A stretch of DNA of 64,000 nt from Hygrophila difformis (GCA_030278955.1 JAOANR010000003.1:58459628-58523627); one strand, 5' to 3'. Shown: positions 24,017-34,517, counted from the stretch's first letter. Made by a program: numbers and translations. Notes: generated by a model from the letters alone, not told the origin.

Positions 24017-24861
24017 TGACATGCCCAATCAGAATACGTAAACCCTGTAAGAGTTGTTTGAGCGATGTCTCAACAACCTGCAAACCACAACCAGAGGCAA
24101 AACACAAACAGAGTGCGGAATAAAATGAGAACACAGGGAATTTGATCACCCAGTTCGATCCACTGATCTACATCTGGGGGCTCCAAGCCAGGGATTCCAC
24201 TAGATATCCACCAAACCGATTGAACAAGAGTCAACCACACCTTACATACCCTTACATTCCAATGAACTCTCCTATCTACCCAAATAGACTAGAAGAACAC
24301 AAGGGAGCATCAACTATCTACCCAAATGCAAGCAATTCACCGGCAGGTATTAAGGTGGTGTTTGAGGAACCTAGCTAATCAATCAAGTTAAGCTCAATGG
24401 TGCTAAAACACCTACAATACACACGGATTGTGTTTACAAAACAATAAACTTAGAAATGCCTAAACACAATCCCAATTACCCCATAAAGAATGTAGAAGAC
24501 ACAACAGCTAAAGATATACCAGCAGTAGGATGGTTGTTGGTGCCTTCTGCAAACAACGAAGACCAGGGGGTTTCTGCTCCAGCTCTCAAAATGCCATAAT
24601 CACAGCTCTTGATGCTGTTAATACTCTGTAAAGTATACTGTGATTGCGGCTACAAACTCTCATACACCCTCAAGGACGAAGACAGGTATTTATATGGGTT
24701 TAAGGCCCATCTAAAACCCTCTAAGGCCTGCTAGAGGAAATGCCACGTCACTGTACTATCCTGTGCTTTTTCCAGTGAAGATAATAAAGCGTTGTTGCCA
24801 CGATGTTGCTACAACGGCCAAAATGACGAACATCTTCACAATACTAAAAATATCCCTAACA
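24017..24861 (-). repeat. 3' LTR of the copia element
   Basis: 845 bp, begins TGACATGCCC and ends CCTAACA on the plus strand. It is the downstream LTR because the element is on the minus strand. Read in that direction it has a TATA-like CATATAAATAC near 24685-24697. Confidence 0.93.
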
Positions 24862-24873
24862 ATCTCCCCCTTT
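24862..24873 (-). other. Polypurine tract of the copia element
   Basis: AAAGGGGGAGAT on the minus strand directly abuts the 3' LTR, the expected place for plus-strand priming. Very similar AGGGGGAGAT copies occur at 25190-25199 and 27015-27024. Confidence 0.8.
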
Positions 24874-25210
24874 GTGGAGATGATCGGGCCAAGTAGTCAA
24901 AACAGTGGAGAAAGCACAGAGAGTCATAATAAAATCAGAGAGCAGTAGAATCACAACAAATAAGCATGCCACAAACGATATGAGCTGAAGAAGAACAGGC
25001 ATAGTCAAAGACATCCATTCATGAAAGATAATCCCATACCAATATCCATGAGAGTATTCAGCAATAACAGACCAAAATATCCACCAATTACAGAAAACCA
25101 GAATATCCATAGTCTGAAAAACCAGAAATACACAAAGTTGTTCCAACAGCAGTAAAACAACCAGCACTCCTGCGATCCTTTCCACTGTCATCTCCCCCTT
25201 ACTTGGCAGA

Positions 25211-26884
25211 TCAAGGAGTACCCTCAGAGTCATCCTCCCCCTCAGCTGGAGCATCAAACGAATGTGGAAGTAGAGCAACTAGCTTTCGAACCTTCCTCTT
25301 TAAGCCCATCTGCTTGTCATTCAGAATACCCAACTCCTTCTCAACCTGTTGCAGCTCAGTTCTGATATGATCGACTAGAGCAGATCCAAGCTTTTGAGGA
25401 CCAAGCTTGAAGTCATTATGGAGACCTTTAAGCTTATCAGAAGGTAAGTGTTTCTTGACTTTAATGAAGGTTTCATTAGAGGCAAGCAAGTGGCAAGAAT
25501 GGGCAAACAGAGTGATAAGAGCAGGATAAGGCAACTGGGTATTCTTTTCAATTTTGTCACGAGAGAACCTCAACATATGCTTAATGATCAGGTAACCATA
25601 GTTGAGGATCTCAGGACATTCATCAATGGAAAACAAGAATTTACCCATATGAGAACTAAGCTGGCTAGCATTGGATGTAGGTAAGAAATTAGAAGCACCA
25701 ATCCTAAACAGACAGTTGAATTTCATAGAAATGTCTGAAGGACTCATAGCACGTCTACCAAAAGCATATTTCTTAGAGGCAGAAATAGTAGAGGCTATAG
25801 TAGCTAGCTCAGCATTAAGCAGATCAAAGGGGTTGTTCATATCAGTGTTGGTAGGAAGTTCCAACAACTCATTCAAAACAGAGGGAGTAAGATCAAGCAA
25901 CTCTCCACGAAGATAAATCTTACAATACCAAGGGGAAACAAGATCAAGGATATCAGGATGCAAATTGGCATAGAATTCACGAACAACAGTAGGGGAATAA
26001 CGCTTAAGGGAAGTAGCCCAAACAGAAAGATGTTTCTTTTCCAAATATTCAGAAAAACCAATCTGATCATAATATGGATGCACATAACATTCCTCAGATA
26101 TGAAACCACGAGAGTGAAGGGTTTCCAAGGCATACCTTTCTCCATCAGCAGAGAAATACAGAGGAGAATGGGCATCGGTCTCCTTGAGAACAGGGGCAGA
26201 CTTCTTCTTAGGAGTGCCCTTCTTAGACTTCTTCTTCGAAGGTTGTTTGGACGGTGTCGGAACAGCCTTGCGCTTCCCCTTCTCACGAAGTGATCGCCGT
26301 ATCTCATCCAGAGGGATATCATCAGTATCAGCCCGAGATGGTTGTTCCGCAGTAGTTGTAACATCCTCAGTAGGTGACCCACCAAATGGAACTTGTTGAG
26401 CAGTCCCAGAGTGAGGCGGAACATTCAACTCAGGGTCCAACATCAACAACCCATCACCAGTTGCAACAGCCGAAGGCGAAAGAGGTGAACTGGCACTAGG
26501 AGGGACAGGAGCGGACGGAGACACACCGGGGGCAGGGATCGAAGGAGATGTCGAACTTCCAGCACCCGCGCTAGGGTTTGCTGTTGTCGGAACATCCGCT
26601 TTTGGATCTGCGCCAACCGAAGGAGTCTCGACATTGTCCGAAGTAGGCTGAGGGTTAGAACCCTTCTCAGTATCAGGATTGACCTCCATATCCGCGTCAT
26701 CAGGGTCAGCAGCAAAGTAGTCATCGATAGCAGCATCGACGTCTTCCTGAGCGTCCTGAAACTGATCATCTCCAGGCGATTGTTCTGCGGCAAGACGAGC
26801 CTTATAGAGGGAGTCATCAACGGCAAGCGGCTGAGCATCAACAACGTCATCAGTATTGATATTGGAGCTGGAGGGAGACGCCAT
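25211..26884 (-). CDS. Third ORF of the copia element (putative plant transposon protein domain)
   Basis: An intact 557-codon frame lies downstream of pol, where Sireviruses may carry an env-like ORF. The first 180 residues are acidic and Pro/Ser/Thr-rich; a basic, nuclear-signal-like stretch (SKKKSKKGTPKKKS) follows near 217-230. Residues of about 250-450 resemble the putative plant transposon protein domain (as I recall, PF20167): REFYANLHPDILD, YLRGELLDLTPSVLNELLELP. A short coiled-coil-like stretch (LQQVEKELGILNDKQMGLKRKVRKL) is near the end. There is no signal peptide and no membrane segment, so a true envelope role is not supported. Polypurine-like motifs bracket the ORF. Function unknown. 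Confidence 0.75.
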   Translation of the reverse strand: MASPSSSNINTDDVVDAQPLAVDDSLYKARLAAEQSPGDDQFQDAQEDVDAAIDDYFAADPDDADMEVNPDTEKGSNPQPTSDNVETPSVGADPKADVPTTANPSAGAGSSTSPSIPAPGVSPSAPVPPSASSPLSPSAVATGDGLLMLDPELNVPPHSGTAQQVPFGGSPTEDVTTTAEQPSRADTDDIPLDEIRRSLREKGKRKAVPTPSKQPSKKKSKKGTPKKKSAPVLKETDAHSPLYFSADGERYALETLHSRGFISEECYVHPYYDQIGFSEYLEKKHLSVWATSLKRYSPTVVREFYANLHPDILDLVSPWYCKIYLRGELLDLTPSVLNELLELPTNTDMNNPFDLLNAELATIASTISASKKYAFGRRAMSPSDISMKFNCLFRIGASNFLPTSNASQLSSHMGKFLFSIDECPEILNYGYLIIKHMLRFSRDKIEKNTQLPYPALITLFAHSCHLLASNETFIKVKKHLPSDKLKGLHNDFKLGPQKLGSALVDHIRTELQQVEKELGILNDKQMGLKRKVRKLVALLPHSFDAPAEGEDDSEGTP

Positions 26885-27222
26885 TGTGAGAGAGAATTCA
26901 AATTTCGCAAAAATGAGGGGAAACTGGGAGGAATTGCAGAGTCGACTGGGGAGAGAGAGTAGAGACGTGGGTGAGTAGTGCGAGCACCGGCAACCGTCTC
27001 AATCGGTTAAGAGAATCTCCCCCTGGGCCTGGGCCAAAAAGTAAGAAACCAAGTAATACAGTGGCCCACCCGAGACATATCCAATTAATGAGAAAAACAG
27101 AGGCCCAAACTGCGCCTCAAGGACTCAAATCGAGAAGTCTTCAAGTTCTTCGTAAGGATGTCTGCGAGTTGTTCCAACGACGAGAGATGCTGAATCTTGC
27201 ATAAACCATCTTCAACCAAATT

Positions 27223-30200
27223 TCAGATGAAGTGAAATCGAATGTCAATATGTTTACTCCGATTGTGTTGGACTGGATTCCTGGAAATATCAATGGCACC
27301 GGTGTTGTCACAGTGAATAAGGAAATCATCCAAGGAAATACCATAGTCCAGAAGCATTTGACGCATCCAAATCAATTGAGTACAACAATGAGCAACAGCA
27401 ATATATTCAGCCTCCGCAGTAGATAAAGCAACAACATTTTGCTTACGAGAATACCAGCTGACTAAGTTCTGACCAAGATAAAAACAACCACCAGTGGTTG
27501 ATTTTCTGTCGTCGGAACAACCAGCCCAGTCAGAGTCTGTATAGCCAATTAACTCCAGTGACGACCGTTTAGAATACAAGAGACCAAGGCCAGGAGTTCC
27601 TTTAATATATCGAAGAATCCTTTTCACAGCACGAAAGTGAGATTCTTTAGGATCTGATTGATATCGAGCGCACACACCAACACTGAAGGAGATATCCGGA
27701 CGACTAGCAGTGAGATATAAGAGGCTGCCAATAATGCTTCGATACATTTTCTGATTAACCGAAATCCCAGATTCATCTTTGGAAATCTTGTCATGCTGAC
27801 CTAGGGGTGATTTAGCAATCTTGCAATCTTCCATTTTGAATTTCTGAAGCATGGTGCCAACATACTTCTCTTGATTAAGAAAGATCCCATCAGAAGTTTG
27901 CTTAATCTGTAGCCCTAAGAAAAAAGTGAGCTCACCCATCATACTCATCTCGAACTCAGTTTGCATGGATTGTACAAAAGCATCTCGAAGTTCTTCTGAA
28001 GTAGAGCCAAAAACAATATCATCCACATAAATCTGTGCGACCAAAATATGGTTGTTTGTACGTTGTATGAACAACGTCTTATCAACATTACCACGCACAT
28101 AGCCTTTATCCAAAAGATATGTAGACAAGCGTTCATACCAGGCACGTGGAGCCTGCTTTAGACCATAAAGAGCACGCTTGACCTTATAAACATAATCAGG
28201 ATGATCAGGACATTCAAAACCAATGGGCTGAGACACATAGATGTCTTCCTTGATGTAGCCATTCAGAAAGGCGGTTTTGATGTCCATTTGATATAGTTTA
28301 AAACCAAGAGAGCAAGAAATAGCAAGTAATAATCTTACAGCCTCGATGCGAGCAACATGGGCGAATGTCTCATCATAATCTAGGCCTTCAATCTGAGTGA
28401 AGCCTTGTGCAACCAAGCGTGCCTTATTGCGAATAATCTTTCCATGTTCATCAGTCTTGTTGCGAAAGACCCATTTAGTGCCAATGACATTCACTCCAGT
28501 TGGTTGTTCCATCAACTCCCAAACATCATTGTGTTTGAATTGTAGCAATTCATCCTGCATTGCAGCTATCCAAAACTCATCTTGCAAAGCCTCATTAGCA
28601 TTCTTAGGTTCAATATATGAAACAAAACAATGCATAATATGAAAACACATATTTGCTAATTCAGAGATGTTTAGTTGATGACCTCGAGTCTGTCTAGGAC
28701 CAGAGGGATCGCCAATAATATCATCCTCAGAGTGATACTTAGGTGCTCGTGGGCCACGTTTAGGACCTCTCCTTTTAGGAGAATCTGGAGCTGAAGGTTG
28801 TTCACCAGTTGTATCAACAACCGGATCACCGTCTTCAGTATCAGAAACATCAATAGGATCTGAGGGAGGCATTACTTCAGGAGTTGCACTGGAGGAGACA
28901 TGAGGAATAATCCGAATAGGATCATCATCATCATCATCATCATGAGGAGAGACAGAGCCTGCAGAGAGATTAGCATCGTCAAAGACAACATTAATAGTCT
29001 CAATAACCTTTGAAGTTCTCTTTAAGTAAACACGGTAGGCTCTTGAATCCACTGAATATCCCAAGAAAATGGCTTCATCAGATTTGGAATCAAATTTTTT
29101 GACAATAGTTCGATCCTTCAAAGCATAGCACATACTTCCAAAGACATGAAGGTGAGAATCGTTAGGAGTCTTTCCTCTCCAAATCTCATAAGGAGTAGGG
29201 GTTGTCTGAGGTCGCATGTATACTCGATTAATGATATAGCAAGAGATATTAACAGCTTCAGCCCAAAAACGTTTCCCAAGTTTACTAGCATGGAGGAGAG
29301 ATCGAGCCATCTCCTGTAGAGTACGGTTCTTACGCTCAACCACGCCATTCTGTTGTGGAGTGTGGGGGGCTGAATATTCATGAGCAATACCAAGGTTGTT
29401 GCAGAGTTGTGCGAACAACTGATTTTCAAACTCTTTCCCATGATCAGATCGAATACGCCCTATCTTGAGATCCTTTTCAGCCATGATCTTTAAAGATAGC
29501 TTAGAGAATACTGACACAGCCTCATCTTTGGATTTTAAGAAATCAACCCAAGTGTAACGAGAGAAATCATCAACGCATACAAAGATGTACCTCTTACCAC
29601 CTAGGCTTGGCACTTCTGTTGGTCCCATCAAATCCATGTGCAACAGCTCAAGGCACCTTGTGGTCTTAATGATATCCACTACTTTGTGAGAGGAGTGAAT
29701 TTGTTTACCCTTAGCACAAGCACCACAGACTACCTTGGCTTTGCTCTGTAGTTTGGGCAACCCTCGAACAACGCCAGACTTGCTAAGTTGAATAAGAGAT
29801 TTGTAGTTCATATGCCCACACCTTTGATACCACAACTTTACAGTTTCAACCTGTGACAAAAAGACTGACTCCACAGCAGGTTTCAAGACATAACAATTGT
29901 TAGATGATCGAACTCCTTTAATGACACAATTGTAAGCAGGATCAATAACCATGCAATCCGCATCAGTGAAACCAACAAAAAATTTCTCATCACAAAGTTG
30001 ACTTATGGAGATAAGATTTGTAGATAGATCAGCAACATAGTACACAGTAGTTAAGAAACCCATGTTTGCACCCTTTGCTTTCCCATATCCACAGATTTTG
30101 CTACGAGCTCCATTTCCATAGAGTACTTCCCCACAATCAGATTCCACATAATCAATGAGGAAATCCCTTTTACCAGTCATATGTCGAGAGCAACCACTGT

Positions 30201-30960
30201 CAAAGTACCACTTACCATCATTGGGTCCTTTCTGAGCCGAGAGTACAACAAGACACATCTTGGGTACTATCTTGGATTTGGGAATCCACATCATGGTAAG
30301 TTTGACCTGCTTCTGTAGTTCCAGCGATGGCCAAACAACCGGGCGACCACCAAGAAGATCTTGAGTAAGTCTTTGACAGAGTTGAACAGGATGACCTTGG
30401 AATTTACAATAAAGGCAGTCTTTGCTCTTCTTGGGGGACTCTGGACAATCAACTTTCTCAGGTGCTTTAGATGAGCTGGTCTCAAGTGTACCTGCACGCA
30501 CAAAAGTAGGTGCAGATTTCTTGTTAGGTCTAGAGTTGCGCTTGTACCCAATACCTTCTCTATTGGATGGTGATTTCCCTTGATTAATGATCTCATCCAG
30601 CTTGTCTTTGCCTTTAACCATGTTATCTATCTTCTGGGTCTTGGCAAGCAATGCAGCGTTTTCCTCCAATAGAGTATCTCTCTCAGTAGATACAGTAGCC
30701 AAAGATGCATTGAGACTTGTGATTTCAGCATCCTTCTCATCAATAAGAACCAGTAGATCTCCCTTCTGATCGAGCAATTTCTTGTTCTCTGCAACAACAA
30801 CTCCATGATCTTCTTTCACCGATTCATAACCTGCAAGAAGTTCATCATAATCATATCGACTAGCATCACTGTCGGATTCATGAGACTCTGTATCAGACAA
30901 ATGTTTGGACAGAGTGTCATCGGTTGTTAGAACAACGTCTTTCACAGTAAAGGCTATCAT
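27223..30960 (-). CDS. pol: Copia pol polyprotein
   Basis: A 1245-codon frame, overlapping the end of gag by 4 nt. After a coiled-coil-like gag remainder (to about residue 110) come a CX2C zinc-knuckle-like piece, an aspartic protease region (YFDSGCSRHMTG), the integrase HHCC and catalytic core (LHMDLMGP, RSDHGKEFEN, TPQQNGVVERKNR), reverse transcriptase (QMDIKTAFLNG, IYVDDIVFGS) and RNase H (YTDSDWAGCSDDRKSTTGG). It reverse-transcribes and integrates the element. The frame stops at 27223-27225 within the conserved RNase H end, and similarity continues about 80 bp beyond the stop, so this copy lost its last residues by a nonsense change. Confidence 0.92.
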   Translation of the reverse strand: MIAFTVKDVVLTTDDTLSKHLSDTESHESDSDASRYDYDELLAGYESVKEDHGVVVAENKKLLDQKGDLLVLIDEKDAEITSLNASLATVSTERDTLLEENAALLAKTQKIDNMVKGKDKLDEIINQGKSPSNREGIGYKRNSRPNKKSAPTFVRAGTLETSSSKAPEKVDCPESPKKSKDCLYCKFQGHPVQLCQRLTQDLLGGRPVVWPSLELQKQVKLTMMWIPKSKIVPKMCLVVLSAQKGPNDGKWYFDSGCSRHMTGKRDFLIDYVESDCGEVLYGNGARSKICGYGKAKGANMGFLTTVYYVADLSTNLISISQLCDEKFFVGFTDADCMVIDPAYNCVIKGVRSSNNCYVLKPAVESVFLSQVETVKLWYQRCGHMNYKSLIQLSKSGVVRGLPKLQSKAKVVCGACAKGKQIHSSHKVVDIIKTTRCLELLHMDLMGPTEVPSLGGKRYIFVCVDDFSRYTWVDFLKSKDEAVSVFSKLSLKIMAEKDLKIGRIRSDHGKEFENQLFAQLCNNLGIAHEYSAPHTPQQNGVVERKNRTLQEMARSLLHASKLGKRFWAEAVNISCYIINRVYMRPQTTPTPYEIWRGKTPNDSHLHVFGSMCYALKDRTIVKKFDSKSDEAIFLGYSVDSRAYRVYLKRTSKVIETINVVFDDANLSAGSVSPHDDDDDDDPIRIIPHVSSSATPEVMPPSDPIDVSDTEDGDPVVDTTGEQPSAPDSPKRRGPKRGPRAPKYHSEDDIIGDPSGPRQTRGHQLNISELANMCFHIMHCFVSYIEPKNANEALQDEFWIAAMQDELLQFKHNDVWELMEQPTGVNVIGTKWVFRNKTDEHGKIIRNKARLVAQGFTQIEGLDYDETFAHVARIEAVRLLLAISCSLGFKLYQMDIKTAFLNGYIKEDIYVSQPIGFECPDHPDYVYKVKRALYGLKQAPRAWYERLSTYLLDKGYVRGNVDKTLFIQRTNNHILVAQIYVDDIVFGSTSEELRDAFVQSMQTEFEMSMMGELTFFLGLQIKQTSDGIFLNQEKYVGTMLQKFKMEDCKIAKSPLGQHDKISKDESGISVNQKMYRSIIGSLLYLTASRPDISFSVGVCARYQSDPKESHFRAVKRILRYIKGTPGLGLLYSKRSSLELIGYTDSDWAGCSDDRKSTTGGCFYLGQNLVSWYSRKQNVVALSTAEAEYIAVAHCCTQLIWMRQMLLDYGISLDDFLIHCDNTGAIDISRNPVQHNRSKHIDIRFHFI

Positions 30961-32045
30961 CTCCTCATCCTCGCTGTCATCTCCTTCCTCCTTGGAAGAA
31001 CAACTGACCTCACCATCATTAAGGTAGCTTGAAGAGCTTTTCCAACCCTTCTCTTAGCAGTAGGGCATTCAGAGGCTTTATGGCCAACACCTTCACAGTC
31101 GTAACACCTTAAATTCTTGAATGTTTCAGGTAATTCCATCTTCTTATAACCCTTCCTCTTATCAGAGGAGTTGTCTGACTTGTGCTTGGAAGGTTGTTCA
31201 CGGGATGATGAAACACCTCGCTGATAACGTCCTTTATCATCTTTCCTGTAGTTCAGCTTCTTGGCTCTCTTGTCCTGTAACATCCTTGCCAATTTCTTGG
31301 TTAGGTAAGCCTTCTCTTCATTGTCGATGCACTGAATCTCATCTTCAACTTTGAAAGCTAGATTACGTGTAGGCTCTTCTTCCAAGTAGTTCATTTCAAA
31401 AGTCTGAAGTGAACCAACCAATGCTTCAAGAGTAAAGGATTTGGTCTTCTCAAGTTCTTCAAGAGTGGACACCTTCGATTGATATCTACGAGTAACTGTC
31501 CTCAGCATCTTCCGAACCAGCTTTGCATCATCGTACTTCAAACCAAAAGACTGAGCTTCATTTACTAATTTCTTGAACCGAGCATGATAAGCAGCAATAT
31601 TCTCATCTTCTTGCATCCGAATACTATCAAAAGCAGATTCAATTCTCTGAAGCTTCAAGGCTTGAACATCAGCAGATCCTTCATAGGCTGCTTCCAAAGC
31701 AGTCCAGGCTTCATAAGCTGTCTCACAGTTTGAAATGATGTGATATTGTGATTCATCCACAGAATTGAATAGACAATTCAACGCCGTGTTGTTACCTTGT
31801 TCCTTGTTCTTCTGAGCAGCCGACATTTCTTCTTGAGTAGCAGGGACAAAAGTAGTAATGGCAGCAGAGGTTTCAGTAGCAGGCGTGCGGACCTCTTTCA
31901 TAGGTTGTTCCCAGGGTGTTAGAACAGCATTCCAGACATCTACACCAGTGTGCTTAAGAAATATCCTCATTCGATTCTTCCTGAATGGATAATTCGAACC
32001 ATCAAACAGAGGAGGTCTCGAGACAGAGCCACCTTCTCTATTCAT
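30957..32045 (-). CDS. gag: Copia gag protein
   Basis: Starts at the ATG 34 nt after the primer-binding site (MNREGGSV); the open frame extends into the LTR but that part is not protein-like. It contains the copia gag (UBN2/DUF4219-type) region with PPLFDGSNYPFRKNRM, YEAWTALEAAYEGS and the ARFKKLVNEAQ stretch, and one CCHC zinc knuckle, CYDCEGVGHKASEC. It forms the virus-like particle. After about base 31020 the frame drifts away from the family; the matching acidic gag end lies in the pol frame, so a one-base shift separates the two ORFs. Confidence 0.88.
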   Translation of the reverse strand: MNREGGSVSRPPLFDGSNYPFRKNRMRIFLKHTGVDVWNAVLTPWEQPMKEVRTPATETSAAITTFVPATQEEMSAAQKNKEQGNNTALNCLFNSVDESQYHIISNCETAYEAWTALEAAYEGSADVQALKLQRIESAFDSIRMQEDENIAAYHARFKKLVNEAQSFGLKYDDAKLVRKMLRTVTRRYQSKVSTLEELEKTKSFTLEALVGSLQTFEMNYLEEEPTRNLAFKVEDEIQCIDNEEKAYLTKKLARMLQDKRAKKLNYRKDDKGRYQRGVSSSREQPSKHKSDNSSDKRKGYKKMELPETFKNLRCYDCEGVGHKASECPTAKRRVGKALQATLMMVRSVVLPRRKEMTARMRR

Positions 32046-32078
32046 ATTGGACCGGACTAAGCTAAACGTTAGAGCCCT

Positions 32079-32090
32079 GCTCTGATACCA
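32079..32090 (-). other. Primer-binding site, initiator tRNA-Met
   Basis: TGGTATCAGAGC on the minus strand, two bases inside the 5' LTR, is complementary to the 3' end of plant initiator tRNA-Met, the usual primer of plant copia elements. It fixes the orientation of the element. Confidence 0.9.
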
Positions 32091-32092
32091 AT

Positions 32093-32937
32093 TGACAGGC
32101 CCAATCAGAATACGTAAACCCTGTAAGAGTTGTTTGAGCGATGTCTCAACAACCTGCAAACCACAACCAGAGGCAAAACACAAACAAAGTGCGGAATAAA
32201 ATGAGAACACAGGGAATTTGATCACCCAGTTCGATCCACTGATCTACATCTGGGGGCTCCAAGCCAGGGATTCCACTAGATCTCCACCAAACCGATTGAA
32301 CAAGAGTCAACCACACCTTACATACCCTTACATTCCAATGAACTCTCCTATCTACCCAAATAGACTAGAAGAACACAAGGGAGCATCAACTATCTACCCA
32401 AATGCAAGCAATTCACCGACAGGTATTAAGGTGGTGTTTGAGGAACCTAGCTAATCAATCAAGTTAAGCTCAATGGTGCTAAAACACCTACAATACACAC
32501 AGATTGTGTTTACAAAACAATAAACTTAGAAATGCCTAAACACAATCCCAATTACCCCATAAAGAATGTAGAAGATACAACAGCTAAAGATATACCAGCA
32601 GTAGGATGGTTGTTGGTGCCTTCTGCAAACAACGAAGACCAGGGGGTTTCTGCTCCAGCTCTCAAAATGCCATAATCACAGCTTTTGATGCTGTTAATAC
32701 TCTGTAAAGTATACTGTGATTGCGGCTACAAACTCTCATACACCCTCAAGGACGAAGACAGGTATTTATATGGGTTTAAGGCCCATCTAAAACCCTCTAA
32801 GGCCTGCTAGGGGAAATGCCACGTCACTGTACTATCCTGTGCTTTTTCCAGTGAAGATAATAAAGCGTTGTTGCCACGATGTTGCAACAACGGCCAAAAT
32901 GACGAACATCTTCACAATACTAAAAATATCCCTAACA
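32093..32937 (-). repeat. 5' LTR of the copia element
   Basis: 845 bp, begins TGACAGGCCC and ends CCTAACA on the plus strand; nine substitutions and no length change compared with the LTR at 24017. It should carry the promoter of the element. Confidence 0.93.
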
Positions 32938-32942
32938 GACAC

Positions 32943-33340
32943 AACCAATGAGGGCTCAATGGCAAGCTACGAGAGTCATCATCCAAGCAAAGAATGAATT
33001 GAGTATAGAAATTGTCAATGTGAATGAGACATTTCAGAGAATTGGTGAATATATAGAGCATTCAAATGTTGAAATACTAGCAGATGTTGGAAGCTTGCTT
33101 GCTTGGAGTTTTTTTTTTTTTTGCTGAACAGCCTATACAGGCTAGGAAAGGGGCTTGGAGTTGATTATTGCCTTTAAAAAAATTATTGAAATGAATTATC
33201 CTTTCCAACGTCTTGATCTGTCATCCGGATTCCAACATGGTTGATTTGTTTTTTTTTTTTTTAATTAAAGAAGTCAGGAGGTTGTGATTAGTATGAGTAG
33301 TAATGAATAAGATTTAATGTCATTGGTTTGCCATGCATTT
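32943..33340. other. Right flank of the copia insertion
   Basis: The other half of the split target. A frame from the ATG at 32948 stays open for about 53 codons (MRAQWQATRV...) up to a small retroposon; it looks protein-like but I recognise no family, and joining it to the left flank gives no longer frame in the same register. Possible gene remnant. Confidence 0.3.
33109..33152 (-). mobile_element. 44-bp poly(A)-tailed retroposon fragment
   Basis: A T-run followed by gctgaacagcctatacaggc, flanked by GCTTGGAG on both sides (33101-33108, 33153-33160). This is what a severely 5'-truncated LINE or SINE inserted on the minus strand looks like. Confidence 0.65.
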
Positions 33341-33370
33341 TTATTCTCTGTCACTTGCGTTGAGATAAAG

Positions 33371-33490
33371 AGTATGTTTGGAAGCAAGCATATTTGGTAG
33401 CATAGAGCATATTGAAAGAGCATATCCTCTCACAATTCTCTTTCCGAATCTACTATCTGCTATTGAATCTGCTAACTCCCAAACATTTCC
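33371..33490. mobile_element. Short MITE, TGTTTGG-type ends
   Basis: 120 bp with inverted ends (AGTATGTTTGGAAGC / CTCCCAAACATTTCC), flanked by AAAG on both sides. Copy A shows the empty site (ggataaagtccataatatcc). It shares gcagatag-cagattca-type interior (inverted) with the element in the bZIP intron at 56303. Confidence 0.65.
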
Positions 33491-33942
33491 AAAGTCCATA
33501 ATATCCTTTAACTTATCCTTAATTCCAAAATCATCCAAAATATATTGTAACTTACCTAATGACTTAAGTCATCCAAACTATTAATGACAATCACTGTGAA
33601 TGCAATACACATTTGGTCCCAATACTTATACATTACGCCAATTTGGTCTCACAATTGTACATAATATTAGTATATGGACCAAATTGGTATTAGAGATAAG
33701 TTATGAGAGAAAATATATATTATGTTTTACACTAATCATTATTAATGAGTTGTAGGACGGTCGCCATTAGTATAGATTAAAGGTAAACTATTGGATTATT
33801 TTGATATTCGTAGACTTCATCATTATTCAAAAATACTACAGTAGTGAAGAAAAAAATACTACAGTAGTTGTATTACTACTAATTACATTAAATAAACATC
33901 CACTATCCCTATTTTCCGGGTCATCTTCGGCGGCCATACAAT

Positions 33943-34517
33943 TAGGGTGGCAAAAAGTGGTATACCGAAATATCGATACCATTACCGTATTCTACCAAAA
34001 TTTTTGGCATGGGTAAAAATCAGATACCGATACCGAATATTTTGGTATATCGAAAATTTCGGTTTCCTATAATATATACCGTTACCGTATCGAAAATTAT
34101 ATATTGTACATACTTTTCGGTTTTTATCGAAATATACCGAAAAATACTGAAAATTTTACATATCGAACAATGAGTTACATACCGTTACAAATTGGCATAC
34201 CGGAAAAAATTAATACCGTGAACATATTCTAATCGCGAGTATACCGAAAATTAGTTATATTGGCCCTTCAAAGTTCCAATGTCTTAATACACTAATAAAT
34301 ATTAAATTTTAAAATAATGTTAAAAATAATATTTCGGTATTACGGTATACCGAAATGCCGAAAATCTCGTACGTCCATACTATTACCGTACTGTTTTTTT
34401 CAGCATACCTAAATTTGGGTATATCTGAATTTTGGCATACCTAAATTCGATATTTATTGATAATTTTCGATACAGTAATCTCGGTATACCGAGTTTTTGA
34501 TAATTTTTTCCACCCTA
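33943..34517. mobile_element. hAT-type MITE rich in GGTATACCG
   Basis: The ends TAGGGTGGCAAAAA and TTTTTTCCACCCTA are inverted, flanked by 8-bp duplications CATACAAT / GATACAAT (7 of 8 match), as for hAT elements. The interior is a dense run of cggtataccg-like palindromic words. Copy A has the empty site at about 21690-21700. Non-coding. Confidence 0.75.

Larger units (their letters stand above)
24017..32937 (-). mobile_element. Ty1/copia LTR retrotransposon, Sirevirus-like, with third ORF
   Basis: 8921 bp between perfect GACAC target duplications (24012-24016, 32938-32942). Two 845-bp LTRs (TG...CA) differ at nine positions by eye, so the insertion is recent. On the minus strand the order is 5' LTR, primer site for initiator tRNA-Met, gag, pol (protease-integrase-RT-RNase H order of copia), an additional 557-codon ORF, polypurine tract, 3' LTR. 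The RNase H end and the extra ORF after pol fit the Sirevirus (SIRE/Maximus) lineage. Breaks: a frame change between gag and pol and a stop near the end of pol. Confidence 0.93.

Noticed and set aside
25211..26884. Retroviral-type envelope gene
   Set aside because: Position fits, but there is no signal peptide, no transmembrane segment and no cysteine pattern; kept as an ORF of unknown function.
26443..26910. Arg/Leu-rich 155-codon frame overlapping the third copia ORF
   Set aside because: Shifted-frame shadow of the intact 557-codon ORF; composition follows from its Pro/Ser codons.
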